NCBI RefSeq assembly: GCF_024679095.1
Contig: NC_066512.1
Location: 10,214,540-10,278,539 of the forward strand
DNA from: Eriocheir sinensis
Taxonomy: Eukaryota; Arthropoda; Malacostraca; Decapoda; Varunidae
Direction: 5' to 3'
Length of the DNA stretch: 64,000 nucleotides
Part shown: in pieces, positions 50,566-62,063 of the stretch
Position numbering within the stretch: the stretch's first letter is position 1
Layout: every line of letters starts with the position of its first letter
Program-made: the position numbers and the translations under genes
The notes under the pieces: generated by a model
The model's database searches: none
What the model was told of the DNA's origin: nothing
The model's input: only the letters and a program-made list of their open reading frames with translations

Positions 50566-51210
50566 TGAGGACCAACCTGAAGAAAACATACCACAAAAAA
50601 GTGCATGCTAAAAGAATGAAACCAATAACAATTTATATGAACAATACATATGATCCTTTGGTGCTTTGACAGCATGGCACATGACATTGGATACCTATGC
50701 TATCCAAATGTGTTATTTGTTATGAAATGAAAATGTATTTCAATGACTTTTATCTGGTATCAAATTTATGACAGAATCAGTGAAATTACAAATGCACATG
50801 GTTTGTACCTCCTTGATTATGGCTGACACACCTAACAACAAATCTGAAGAACACATTTCATATCTGGGCAAGAGCAGTTTGTGCACAGCTTGTCTAACTT
50901 CCTAGCAAGTTGGACAATAAATAGGTGGTGGGAGAAACCTGGGAAAAGTAAACTGTGGAGACCCATAACAAGGTCATCCCTGTGTCTCAGAATAAACAAT
51001 ACTTACACATCTATTACAGGCTCAAAGACCATAACAACAGTTAAGCACCAAGGGAACATGCAACATGGCATGATCCCTTATTCTACCTTTGAATCATTTG
51101 CCTGAAACAAAACAAACTCATGTTCAGTTGTGTAAAAGATTGGACAATATCACTACTTTGTCTATAATAAACTAAACATTTTTGTATAAAAAGACCAGTT
51201 AAGTAAGTAA

Positions 51211-51237
51211 GTGTGTGTGTGTGTGTGTGTGTGTGTA
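51211..51237. repeat. (TG)n at a LINE-C 3' end
   Basis: A TG run abutting tatttacctagatgtaa. Confidence 0.95.
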
Positions 51238-52195
51238 TTTACCTAGATGTAATATACAGAGCCGGAGCTAAACTCGAGTGGTCATGTCTCCATATCTATG
51301 ATTGTCCAGTCTTTCCTTAAATTGTTGGACACTCTTTGCCATCATATTATCTTCCCTTAATCCATTCTACACATCACTTGCTTTATGTCCCTCATCATTG
51401 CATCTTTATTTTTTAGTACATTCACAACTTCTTTTTCTATGTTTTGCCTCTGTTCCTGTTCTTCTAGGATTTCCCTAAAGCTCATTTTTTCTTTGTCTTT
51501 TTCACTTCTCCACTCCTTCAATTCACCATTAACCACATCCTTAATCATTTCCTCTACCTTTACACCCACACTCTGCTGATCATTTCCTATCTTCTTTGCT
51601 ACCTCTCTTTTTATCATTTCTTTCTTTCATCCTCTCCATGTCTTTTTTTGTCCCAACCACACTCCTCTCTCTTTTCATTTTCAAAATTTTTATCTAATGG
51701 TCTTTTTTTAATTTTTCCATCATCAGTTGTGCTATTTCTTTTTGGCTTTCCAACTGCTCCTTAGTCAATTAAATTATTTCTTCTTTCAAGTTTTCCACCA
51801 TTTTCTGTCTCCTCGTCTCTTCTCCTTGCCTCATCATCTCTTTTCCACTTCAGTTAGTGCCTGAATCACTTCCACAAACTCCGCTCTCAACTTCCTCATT
51901 TCTATCACTACTCTCAGTCCTGCTCCACTTTGTTCATCCTTTTCCATTGTATAGGCCTCGAAATTCTCTCCTGAGTCCTCTTCCCACCGATTTGGAGACG
52001 CCATCTTGAACCTTTGTTTACCTTCCTTCCCACTTCCTTCCTTTCCGTTAAACTCTCTCATATTCCTCACAATTCCTAGACTCCTAGAAGAAAGGACTAA
52101 TCTACTTAGCTGTTGCTCAGGCCCTGTTCGATTGGCAAATAGATTGTTGATCTTCGCCTCGTCTGTCCACGTCCTCTTACTTCTGTTGTCGGCGG
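51238..52195 (-). mobile_element. LINE-C copy with internal deletion (3' end joined to ORF1)
   Basis: The minus-strand 3' end (51238-51360) joins directly to a coiled-coil, lysine/glutamate-rich coding region (51357-52070). RT and EN are missing in between. The 5' end is near 52195, where a second LINE-C copy's 3' end begins. Confidence 0.65.
51357..52070 (-). pseudogene. Probable LINE-C ORF1 protein remnant
   Basis: Two frames on minus. 52070-51834 starts MRNMREFNGKEGSGKEGK, and a second in-frame start gives MASPNRWEEDSGENFE, followed by RVVIEMRKLRAEFVEVIQAL. 51617-51357 reads MIKREVAKKIGNDQQSVG, VEEMIKDVVNGELKEW and KDKEKMSFREILEEQEQR. Heptad-like charged helices suggest a coiled coil, as in LINE ORF1 RNA-binding proteins. 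Assignment rests on position next to a LINE-C 3' end and on composition. Confidence 0.5.
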
Positions 52196-52532
52196 GTGTG
52201 TGTTTGTATTTACCTAGTTGTGATTTACAGGAACAGAGCTATGCTCGTGCTGTCCCGTCTTTCCAACTACTTCCATCTAATTTGGCCTTAAATGCACTTA
52301 ATGACTTAGCCTTTACCACTTCCCACTCCAGCCCATTCCAGACCCCCACACATCTCTGTGGGAAGCTGTTCTTCTTGATGTCTTTTCTACAATTTCCTTT
52401 TCTCAACAGTTTTCCATTTCCTCTTAAGTTTCTCTCTTCCCTTATCAAAAGGTCATCTCTATCCAATTTCTCCAGACCATTCATCACCCTATACACCGCT
52501 ATTAAATCTCCTCTTTCTCTTCTACTTTCCAA
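52196..52532 (-). mobile_element. LINE-C 3' fragment
   Basis: (TG) and tatttacctagttgtgatt mark the 3' end. Minus-strand RT tail: RGDLIAVYRVMNGLEKLDRD, FPQRCVGVWNGLEWEVVK and FKAKLDG. 5'-truncated at a new (TG)n. Confidence 0.8.
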
Positions 52533-53274
52533 TGTGTGTGTGTGTGTGTGTGCGTATTCATTTATTTACCTAGTTGTAGTAAAGCTAAAACAAGTCCCTC
52601 TTAGTCAGAGGATGACAGTTGAAGTATAGAGGGTTTGAGCTACACTCATGTGGTACTTTCTCCATACCTATATTTGTCAAGCATTTCCTTAAATCTCTGC
52701 ACAGTCTTTGCATCCACCACTTCTTTTCAATTCATTATAAGTATCTTTATTTCTATGAGGAAAACTGTACTGTTTTTGTGTCAGTAAGACGTGTTCCCTT
52801 TCTCGATTTTTATTATGACCTCTTCACCCTCTGTCTTCACTTTCCATTTTCAAAGAGTCTTAGTTATCTGATTCTTCTGGCTTATTCATTAAATAAAATA
52901 ATTAGGTCACCTCACTACTTTCTTCAAGTGTTAACAACTTCATTTTTTTTTCTTCCTAAGTTAAGTCCTCCAATTTTGATACCATCCTGGTGGCTATTCT
53001 TTGTATTCTCTCCAGTTTCTTCACTTGTTATTTCTTGTGAGAAGAACAGAACTGCATATTCTAGTTTTGGACTAATCAATGTGGTTATTTTTTTTATCAT
53101 ACCTTTTTTAATGTTGTGAAATGCCACTTCTATATTCCTTACCATTGTGTATGTATCTCCAGATACATTGTTTATATGCTTTTCTGGTGAAAAGTCATCC
53201 TGAATTACCTCCTCTAGGTCTTTTTCCTGTTTTTCTCTCACTATTATATTCTGTGCAGTGGCAGTACCGTAACC
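52533..53274 (-). mobile_element. LINE-C 3' fragment
   Basis: (TG)n at 52533-52551, tatttacctagttgtag, then the minus-strand RT thumb region at 53270-52924 (DLEEVIQDDFSPEKHINNV, NIEVAFHNIKKGMIKKITTL, PKLEYAVLFF). Frameshifted. Confidence 0.75.
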
Positions 53275-54808
53275 AATGAGGTTGGAGGTATCACTGGGCA
53301 AAGCTAAGACTGGCTGTCAACAGCAATTAATAACACCAGGGTTGCTTTAACTCACTCATCCATATGATAGATAACTGTATTTCATGAAGCCCTTTCCAAA
53401 GATGGGCCCCAAGGTTTTGAGATGGCTAACCAGGACATAAAACCTAAGAGAGGGATGTATTTCACACTACTGTTACAACAAACTTGAGTACATGGCAGAT
53501 GACAAACATGAGCAAACTCTAAATCTGACATCAATATCAACTGTACATGACATGTGCTTCCTACCAGAGCTTATAATTTCACTTTTCTGTCATAAATTTT
53601 TTTTGTCTCTTTATCATTGCATATAAAAAGTTGTCTATATAAAGCTAAGGATGTTTGCATATATGCTTTAATATAATTCACTCTATCAGTAATGAGAAAC
53701 ACTCTATCCTTTTTCAACAGCCATTATTAGATACACTGAAAATTTCAATATTACCAGATTAAAAGGAAAAGTGGAATGAGTGTGAATGGGAGTAGTGAAT
53801 AAAGGAAATGATCAAAATTATATACTTTCATTTTTCTCATAATTTTAGCAAATATATTGAAGAATTAACAACCAAATCATATGAAATAAAAAAATGCTTG
53901 GTCCAATATAAGAAAAAAATCAACCATATATATAGCACATTTGAAAAATAAGATAATTTACCTAGTTGAAAGAATCAAAATAGGAACAAAAACTAAGCTG
54001 CAGTAAAGAAAATGCAAGTCATATTCCTTTTCATAAAATGCTGGTTCAAGGATAATAAAAAAGTAGTAAAAAATAGTAATATGGTTATCACAAGAATTTG
54101 CAAAAACTGGAATACTTGCACACAAGAAGATGTAAATTTTCAGTGTAGACTAGTTATGTTGAAAATTTGTGGTATATAGGATGTATTGCACAAAAAAATA
54201 CATAAAGCTAAAGCCAGAGAAAAAGGTAAGAAATTGGCAAAATAAAGACAATAAAAAATCAAAGCAATGACTTGTTCATTTCTAACAATTCTTTTTTTAA
54301 ATCATCACTCATGTACATCACAAACAAATGAAATTTCACATCTGAATAAAAACACTGAATAAGAAAATTGTGCCATGTAATTAACCCCATTGTTAAGATT
54401 CACAAAACACTAGTAAATGCCATAATACATATACTTATAAAATGCTGTCTTATCTGACAAAATTGGCAACAAAACAAACAAACAAAAAAAGACTTAAGTT
54501 AAACAAATTTCAACATTCTGGAAAATGAAAGCCAAACTGGATGGCCACATTCTCAAGGGCTGGCAAAGTTTACACTCAGGTTAGCCTGATTTTGTTGTGA
54601 CACAATGATGTTTATTTATTTATTTTTCAAAGTGAGCAAGTTTTAATTTAAATTTTAAATCTAACTCTCCTTTTCATTTTGTAATAAGCATCAAGTTAAC
54701 CAGTACCAAACTGAGGTAAACCCTGCATTCCTCATGACCACGGCCCTGCTATATGGTAACTGCACTTTGACAAATTATATAGCTGAGAAAAACAGAAAAA
54801 TTACCTAC

Positions 54809-54943
54809 ATTATTTCCAGGTTCCATGTTGCTGGTGTCTATGGTGCGATAAATGCCAATGGGTATCTCACAGGTGGTAGAGCAAAGTTTCTGGTACAGTC
54901 GTCCATATGTCCGGATCCACAAATCCTGTTTCCCAATTTTCAT
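54809..54943 (-). CDS. SLO2: SLO2/KCNT Na+-activated K+ channel, internal exon
   Basis: This 135-nt exon (45 codons, phase 0 both ends) continues directly from the exon ending at 60544. It begins [18 protein letters not shown] and includes EIPIGIYRT, matching human KCNT1 [18 protein letters not shown] and the identical EIPIGIYRT. This is the last conserved block of RCK2 before the variable C-terminal linker. The end of the exon ([11 protein letters not shown]) is unlike vertebrate sequence, as expected for the linker. The acceptor is gctgcctcag/ATG and the donor is AAT/gtaggt. The phase-0 donor joins cleanly to the exon at 663-564, over a 54,145-nt intron. It is open throughout and well conserved. 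Confidence 0.93.
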
Positions 54944-55433
54944 CTGAGGCAGCAAATGCTTGTCTGTTAGTTGAGTGAATGTTGAGGTCACAAAAATATG
55001 CAAACATTTTACTTCCTATGCGTAACTCAGAAAACAAGTAATTAGCTTAAATCAGTCAAGACGAACATATGCTGAGGGAAGCATTGCATTGCCCACCATA
55101 TGACGCCATTCCTGGGGCTCCCTCTGAGCAAGTCTTCATGCAAGCACTTTTCTCATACATAGTATTTCCCAGCAGGATCCCTCAACTTGCTCTAGCTACA
55201 AGCTTCATTGGTGCCCCCTTGGCTATTTCCACACAGCATTGTCTGTTTCAGGTAAATTCTGGTAAGCATGGTGAAATTCTGGGTAAGGTGCCTCATGGCC
55301 ATATAGGGTAACCAGTTTCTGCCCTCATAGTCTATACAGGTAATAAGCCTCAATTCAGTCTCAAGGTGTATTCACCAATTTTACGCAAAGTCATTGCAGA
55401 GATACCTTTTGATTCTACAAACTCACTTATTAA

Positions 55434-56535
55434 CCCATAAACTGCACCAGACATCTCAAGATGCTATGAGTTAGACTGCGCCAGACATCTTAAGATGACA
55501 CATGTTCCAAGGTGAATATTTATATTTCCCGCGATGCCAAAGTATACGTATTCCAATGAACCTCGTGTGGCAACATCATCCCTCTTTCGCACCATGTAGT
55601 CACCATCGTCATGTTAGTTGCTCTTTAGCAGCCATGGAGAGTAGAATTATGTCATCTACTGATGCCAACCAGTCTCATATAGCTCCTGCGGTTGTGACCG
55701 AGGTGGAGGCATGAGAGGGGGTAAAAAGAAAGTATTGGTAAAGAGAAAGATTGTAGCAGACAAATTTGAAAGAGACAGTGATTCAGATTGCATTCAACCA
55801 TCAGATTCAGCTGGTCTGAGGAAGCGTGGCAAGCGTGACCATGCTTCTGGCGCTCAAGGTCACAGACACGCTGCCTCTCCAACAGTGCGGAAAGTTACTA
55901 GCTAGCCTAGTCACTCACTGACACCATCATCACTGTCCAATGATTCAGAGTGGCAGACAGATGAGGGAAACAACAATGGTGGTATAAGAGAAGACTCAGC
56001 TAATGAACTGAGTGAGGAAGGGGTGTCAGCTGGTGTGGGAGAGGAGGGGGAGGCAGAGGGAGAACAGGAGCCTCAGAGACGTGAGACAACGCGTACTCCA
56101 TTCGTCTGGTCTGATGGATCAGATTTTGTGCCAGACATTCATAACTTTGAAAAGAATATTGCTGGTGTGGCTAATGACTGGCCTCTTGATAATGATGCAG
56201 TAATATATTTTGTTTGTTGTAACTGGAATGAATAATTAATGGCAAGAGAATGTTCAGACGTGACTGTGCCATGTGTCATCTTCCCTCTGCCACCGTCCTA
56301 TCTACCCCGTCACTACCAGCGCTCCCAAGGTCACCTCATATCCGCAACCTTTATCCCACCATCATTGCCACATTAAGTGAATTATTATTATTATTATTTT
56401 TTTTTTTTGCACTATTTGGTGCTCAACACGTCTCGGGTGTTGTAATACTAAAAATTGTTTTCCACCAGGTTATTGTTTTGCCATTTATTGCGCACCCAGG
56501 AGCTATTCCCGAATCTTAATTGTACAGTTTATGGG
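55434..56535 (+). mobile_element. piggyBac element, internally deleted, in LINE-A
   Basis: TTAA flanks (55430-55433, 56536-56539). Ends CCCATAAACTGCAC and, from the right, CCCATAAACTGTAC. 1,102 bp. LINE-A sequence is continuous across the insertion. The interior encodes the N-terminal part of a piggyBac transposase, then non-coding sequence with a short (TAT)n and T run. Confidence 0.93.
55711..56235 (+). pseudogene. piggyBac transposase N-terminal remnant
   Basis: Frames on plus read RGGKKKVLVKRKIVADKFE (basic) and DSDSDCIQPSDSAGLRKRG, then, after a stop at 55903-55905 and a frame change, an acidic stretch ending EEGEAEGEQEPQRRE. Next comes TPFVWSDGSDFVPDIHNFEK with NIAGVANDWPLDNDAVIYF. The last block fits the start of the piggyBac catalytic domain (F.P....F.....G). 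The frame ends at NWNE; the DDD catalytic core is absent. A start in the same frame lies near 55635 (MESRIMSSTDANQS). Confidence 0.72.
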
Positions 56536-57489
56536 TTAAGAAAGCATCACTTAGCCATTTCAGGTTACTATTTAGTGTCCATGTCTTGCAGGCACATGTA
56601 ACTTGAAGATTTGAATCTTTGTCATTCTGCAGAGCTATCAAAAATGCATTATGCTGTATACTCAAGCTGAGTGAGTCCATATCAATGTGGGACTAGCCAA
56701 TCCCTTCCTGATGAAACCTGCTGTCATGCTGCACCATATTACTAAAGTATTAGAAATTTTCCAAGACCTCAATGTCTTTGCAACTTTCATAAACAGACTG
56801 TAATGTTTCATTAAGTAAGATCTCACCTATAATTTGGTCTTGACCCAGGAGACCTTTAGACTCATAGGCTTCACCTCTATTACGCTACCTAGAAAGCCAT
56901 CACCAGAACCTTCAGTGACTCAATGAGAATGACTACATCAGCAGCAAAAACAAGGTCAGTGACCTTTGTAATGCTAAAAGATGTTCCACAATGACTTTCA
57001 TTCACAACTCTGCCTCATAGCAAGTCCAATCAGGTGTTGAAAAGTGATGGGATAAGAATACAGCCCTGCCTCACTCCCTTGTTCACAGGAAAGAGGCCTC
57101 AGATTTTACAGCAATCAGTCCCCAAGTAGAGGACAGTCAACAAACCAACAATCCTTGCTGGAATCCAATGCAGTTGTGGTTATAGATCTCTTGAGTGCCT
57201 TGCAATACACTGAATCACACACCTTCTTGAGACTGACAAAGGCTGCAAGCATCTCGTTAAAACTCGTGTCAGTGTTGCACCAGTACATGAAGCACTCAGA
57301 TACAGCCAGTAGTCGACTTCCCAGGCATGAACTGTGACTGCTCAAGTCTTTGCAACTTCAGCAGTTGACTGATTTTGCATGACCAATAGATGAGCCAGCA
57401 CCTTGCCTGTCATACTGAGCAGAGTAATATTGCATTAGTTGTTGAAGTTCTGAGGGTCCCTTTTCCTTTTCTACATAAGGATGGCCATT

Positions 57490-57832
57490 TTTTTTTTTTT
57501 TTTACATCTACGCCTATAGCACCAGTAGGCTTGCTTGAGGGGCCTGGATGGTAGTCGGCCCCAGCCCGTATTGGCGCAGGCAGGTGTTTATAGTGGCGCC
57601 ATTTTCTCTTGGCTCATGCTGCCCCCCGGAACTCGTTCTTGATTCACTAGGACGGGTTCCTCTAGAGTCCGGGTTGATGGGTGGTCTTCAGGACAGCATG
57701 TGGGTAGTTTTAAGCCACTCCGCGGTGACTGAAAAATCCGAGGTGGTAGAATGGGGATTCGAACTCGCGTTGTCCATCACGCGATGAATGTGGGCCCAGC
57801 ATGCTACCACTCAGCCACTGCCTACCCATGCC
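57490..57832 (-). mobile_element. SINE1 inserted in LINE-A
   Basis: Reversed A tail (57490-57504), 3' end acatctacgcctatagcacc, body, and a minus-strand tRNA-like head with a B box (ggggattcgaactcgcg on plus). About 90% similar to the 8076-8400 copy by eye. Confidence 0.87.
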
Positions 57833-58579
57833 CCCTTTCCAGTCAAAAGGAATGGTATTGATTGCCATTCAGTACTCAATGCTGTATGCTGTCATCAGGG
57901 ATACTGCCATTTCTCAAAGCCAATGGAAAAGAGATGTGAGGTGGTCACGAGCATTGAGCCATGAGGTACCTTACATCAGATGGCCTTAATAGTCTTTATT
58001 CTCATCTTGGGTCATTACATGCCACCCCTTCTCCAATTTAGATCAAAACATTTTCCAAGTTATTCATCACATCACATTTTCTATGATAGCAAGACCTGAG
58101 ATGGCCCTTTGAGAGATGTCATCCTTGCAATATCGAACCTCTACATGGGGAGAAACAATCCAAGAATTGATTCCTACCACTATGCCACACTGCCAGGGGG
58201 ATTCTGCCAATTCTCAAAGCATATGAAAAACTGATATATACTCTAGAGAAATGTTTTTCCAAACAATCCATCTGGGATTCAAATCTGGACCCTTGAGATC
58301 CAAGACAGACACTCTAGTGTCGAGCCAAAGGGTAAGCCATGGCTTAAGGCCCTAATAGTCATCCATGTCTCAGGTTATTATAATGCAGCCAACAAGATCA
58401 TGACTGCACCTCCAGCAGTGAGCAGCTTTGCACATATGTTACAAACACCACCTGCCTTTCCACCCCTCTTTCTTGAAAGGCAGCTGGTGCTTTTAATATA
58501 TATGTGGGTATCATGTGTGTTTGTAACATAATATAGAGTGGGGTTTCATTAATGGGTGGGTCAGTATACACTATTTGTA

Positions 58580-58830
58580 ACCCAGTTGATTTTTCAAACC
58601 AACGATGCATGGCAGAAGATTACCCACATGCTGCCCAGATCTTCAATGAATCCTAACTTCAATGAGTTCGTTCAGGTGGAGCACTGGGGGGCTGCATCAG
58701 CAATGGAAGAGTCATATATCACAGCAACCACTACAAATAAAATTTGCCTGCGTCACTAATGGCTAGGGCCGTCCAAGAGGCCCCTCAAGAAAGCCTACCA
58801 GTGCTACAGGCAGCACCTAAAAAAAAAAAA
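58580..58830 (+). mobile_element. SINE1 fragment without head
   Basis: The body cacatgctgcccagatcttc, then gggccgtccaagaggcccct and the 3' end gctacaggcagcacct, with an A tail. The tRNA-like 5' part is degraded. Confidence 0.65.
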
Positions 58831-58833
58831 AAA

Positions 58834-58872
<39 letters not shown>

Positions 58873-58894
58873 ACTCTCTCTCTCTCTCTCTCTC
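58818..58894. repeat. A tail, (AAAT)n and (CT)n
   Basis: The SINE1 tail runs into (AAAT)n (58831-58873) and a short (CT)n. Confidence 0.95.
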
Positions 58895-58896
58895 TA

Positions 58897-60356
58897 CCGT
58901 GGAACCTTGGGTTACGAACGCCTCTCATCACGAGCAAATCAGTTCACAAACAAATTTTCTGAACAAGAATGTCTCGGTTGATGAACAGTGTCTCGAGCTA
59001 CGAACATGCAAGCCGGCAACATCGTGGGGTGACAAGCCAGGAGTATCAGTGGGAGACCGTCAGTTGCTGTGTAGCTTTCGCTAATTACACAATGTGGAAG
59101 GGGACTCCCCTTCCAAACAATAACATCTCTTCCCTTTCCCTTCCTCACCACCTTCCACTAATTAAAGCTGGTGTCACACTGGGCCTTTTTCCTACAACCG
59201 CGTTGATGGTACAGGACAAGGCAATTCCAACTTTTCCGGGTGTGCATCACACATGGCCAAGGTCAGTTGCCCGTATCCACAACGTAAACAAAGCAGTCGC
59301 CCTGTATCGACATGGTGCCATCTGCTAAAGTAAGGGCTGTTGCTGATTGTGCTGCTGTAACCCAAGTTATGGACTTGTTACTGCAGCTAAATGAGAGGAA
59401 GAAGCAGCTGTAGGCATGATTATAACTTCAAAGACAGGAGGACAGGAGTGTTTACCCAAACCTTGTCAGACAATTGTGCTGTGAAGACCAGGAGTCCTAC
59501 AATTTTCATACAATGGAAAAGAAAAAATTGAACTGTGGTCCCACAGCACGGGATGTTCTCTTATATTGTCAATTAAATACTAAATATAGTAGCTCTGCCA
59601 GTCCACTTTATGAGTTTCTTGGTAGGCCATTTTCCACTGCTCCTCACTCCTCAGCCACTGCTGTCGTCTGTTTACATACAGTCGCAAGGCTGCTCGTACC
59701 CATAACCATTTTCCATCTGTACGGGTTGTTTGTGTGGGGGGTGCTAGTTTGGGGCGCGGAGGGCTGGGTGATGGCCAGCAGCGTGGGGTTCATCGTGGCG
59801 GCCGGGCCAGGAGACACTGGCCACGCCGCGGGGCAGAGTGAAGTCTGAGCTGCCAGAGACGAGAGAGTGCGCCGCTGTCTCCTCCGCCCCTGCCCGCTTC
59901 TGTGAGCCCTGTGCCATATCTGTGCCCCCTCTGAGTGCCTGGAGCTACTGTGCCTTGTAAACTATTGGCTGTACGTGGGTGGAGCTGTTAAGTAAAGTGG
60001 AAAACTTGCCCCGTAAGCATGTCCTTGCCCTGCCTTGGGTGGGGGCCGACTTATACGGCGCGTATAGGCCTAACTCATAATGTGGAGCTAATAAGCTTGA
60101 GGTCGACTTCTACGCCACAATTTACGGCACTGCACATCACAAGAAAAATCGTCAAAATCAAAGAACAGTTTGGAGCGGATGTTCTCTGAGTGAGGGCTGC
60201 GGTGTGACTGACGCACACAGTGATGCTGTGCTGCTCTTGCTGAGTAGTTTCTTTGACAACCGAGTTATCGTATGGCAACCGGTGCAATTGAGTTCAAAAT
60301 TCTGTTCGAGAACCGATTTGTTGGAAAAGTGAGACGTTAAAAAACCGAGGTCTGAC
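58897..60356. mobile_element. Tigger-like transposon with nested Harbinger fragment
   Basis: TA flanks. The left end CCGTGGAACCTTGGGTTACG and the right end, reading inward, GTCAGACCTCGGTTTTTTAA are of the classic Tigger pattern (CAGTSRRACCTCGGTTT-like). Further ACGAAC and GTTCGAGAACCGATTTG units resemble Tigger inner repeats. No transposase remains. The interior holds a Harbinger fragment and a GC-rich block (59740-60060). Confidence 0.75.
59165..59690 (+). mobile_element. Harbinger-like fragment
   Basis: This starts aaagctggtgtcacactggg and includes the coding-like KVRAV.DCAAVTQVMDLLLQ region, uninterrupted here, showing the pre-insertion state of the SINE3 site at 40600. The end matches 24300-24520. 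Confidence 0.62.
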
Positions 60357-60543
60357 TACATAATGACAATAATTGGTCCAGAAATTCAATATCTCATCAT
60401 GGTTATACCTTTTTTAAGGAAATAATTACAATGATGATGAGAAACACTATAAAAATGAATTCAGAGCTAAGAAGTTGTCAATTTGAGACTAAATAATAGT
60501 AATTATGCTTCCTTGTTGTTATAACTGGATAAAAATGACTTAC

Positions 60544-60729
60544 TGAGGTGAGGAAGCCTGAACCTGGTGCTTGGTCCACACCTAGCAGGAGCCTGACGAA
60601 AGTTATGAGGTAGTCCTTGACAAAGGCTTGGTACAGGAGAGTGTCAAGCATACTGGCAGAGAACACACTTCCAGCAGCAAAGGGAAGTCGAAACATGTAG
60701 GAGATGTGAGACCCTCGTTCCTTTTCTCG
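60544..60729 (-). CDS. SLO2: SLO2/KCNT Na+-activated K+ channel, internal exon (RCK2 region)
   Basis: This 186-nt exon (62 codons, phase 0 in and out) encodes part of the cytoplasmic RCK2 domain of a SLO2 (KCNT, Slack/Slick) potassium channel. These are tetrameric plasma-membrane K+ channels opened by intracellular Na+ through paired RCK domains. The translation contains [18 protein letters not shown], then [18 protein letters not shown] and APGSGFL. It matches the human KCNT1 stretch around [18 protein letters not shown] without gaps. The acceptor is ttctcacacag before CGAGAA and the donor is TCA/gtaagt. The next exon in the transcript is at 54943-54809, across a 5.6-kb intron holding LINE-A, a piggyBac element and a Tigger-like element. 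Earlier exons (channel pore, RCK1) must lie above 64000. There are no stops or frameshifts, so it looks functional. Orthology to arthropod SLO2 is inferred from motif identity. Confidence 0.93.
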
Positions 60730-60974
60730 CTGTGTGAGAATTGTTAGACAGATCATTAGAATATTAGATTTTTCACTCTTATACTGCTAGTCAGTGTTTA
60801 ATGCACTGACAGAAGTTTATTTCATGATGACATAATTAATCTGGGTACTGGAAATGTTACACATCAGACCATGGACATATATGAACCAGAAAATTGTATA
60901 TCCATCTTACAAAAAAAACCCTAAATTATACAAGTTAGACAAATAAAATCATCCAAATGGTTAATCTATCTATC
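60730..60974. other. SLO2 intron upstream of the first visible exon
   Basis: This is AT-rich single-copy intron with the polypyrimidine tract and acceptor for the exon ending at 60729. A short (ATCT)n run at 60965-60980 marks the edge of the LINE-B copy that follows. No other feature is seen. Confidence 0.6.
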
Positions 60975-62049
60975 TATCTATATCTCCAATGCCTTGCTCC
61001 CTTGCGGGAACTTCCCTCAAGGGGGTGGCTGCGGCAGAAGTGTTTCCATCTCTCCCTGTTCTGGCACTCCCTCTCAGCATATTCAATCCTGCTACTTCCA
61101 ACTCTCTCGCTCCAATACTCACTCACCCTATTGATCCACTTCACAGGTGGTCTTCCCCTCATACACTCTCTTCAAGAATTCATTTTCCCCCATCCTCATC
61201 ACGTGTCGAAACCATCTCAATGCACCACGCTTCACCCACTCCACACTCCACTCCTTTCACTGTCACACCCATACCAAACCACTCATACACGCTTTCATTA
61301 CTTTCTCCATCCCATCCTGACACACTACATGCATCTCTTATATAACTCATTTCCACTGCACGTATTCTTGATTGCTGTGCTGCATTCCATGTCCACGTCT
61401 CTGGTGCATATGACAGAGTTGGCAGGATAATACTATTCCTTATTCCCCTCTTTACCTCCATGTCTTCAACCTTTCATAACTCTCTCCAACACTTCCTCCT
61501 TTCATAACTCTCCAGTGCACCCACCACCTGTATGCCCTTCACTGTTCTTTCCTTCACCTCACCTTCCATACTGCCATGCTTACATAAAAGTCCCTAAATA
61601 TTTATACTCAGTCACCTCCTCCATTCTTTCCTCCCCTAACCTTATCCTACACTTCTGTACCCTCTGCTCTAACTCTGTACGGCTTTGCAAAATCAATGAC
61701 CTATTCTCTCGCCCTCTCAAATACCATAACCTTACTCTTTCCAGCATTCACTCTCAGCTTTCTCCTCTTACACACCCTGTCAGACTCATCCACTATCCTC
61801 TGTAGTGTTCCCTCATTCTCTGCTAACAACACTGTATCATCTGCAAACAGGCCTGCCACCAATGACACCTCCGCACCTCTCACTTTCAGCCTTGGACCCA
61901 GCTCCCCCACTCTGGCTTTCATTTCTCTCATACAACCATCCATGTACACATTAAAAAGCCATGGTGACATCACACACCCCTGTCTCACGCCCACAGGAAC
62001 ATCAAAACTCTCTCACACCTCACCCTTCACACATACAGAGGCACTCACT
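60975..62049 (-). mobile_element. LINE-B fragment (RT C-terminal half)
   Basis: Minus strand: GVRQGCVMSPWLFNVYMDG, CMREMKARVGELG, GLFADDTVLLAENEGTLQRI and RRKLRVNAGKSKVMVFERAR at 61994-61701. Then LPTLSYAPETWTWNAAQQSR and RAVEMSYIRDACSVSGWDGE at 61461-61300. The catalytic FADD is intact but flanking frames are shifted. It is truncated at 62049, where a plus-strand LINE-C begins. Confidence 0.85.
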
Positions 62050-62063
62050 TAAAGACTACTTAA

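Larger units (their letters stand above)
55065..58470 (-). mobile_element. LINE-A remnant, copy 2, with nested insertions
   Basis: The plus strand shows the same landmarks as copy 1: gcattgcccacc at the 3' end, the cctgtcatactgagcagagtaat block and RT-derived text up to about 58470 (cctccagcagtgagcagctttg). It is split by a piggyBac element (55434-56535) and by SINE1 (57490-57832). Heavily mutated. Confidence 0.75.
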
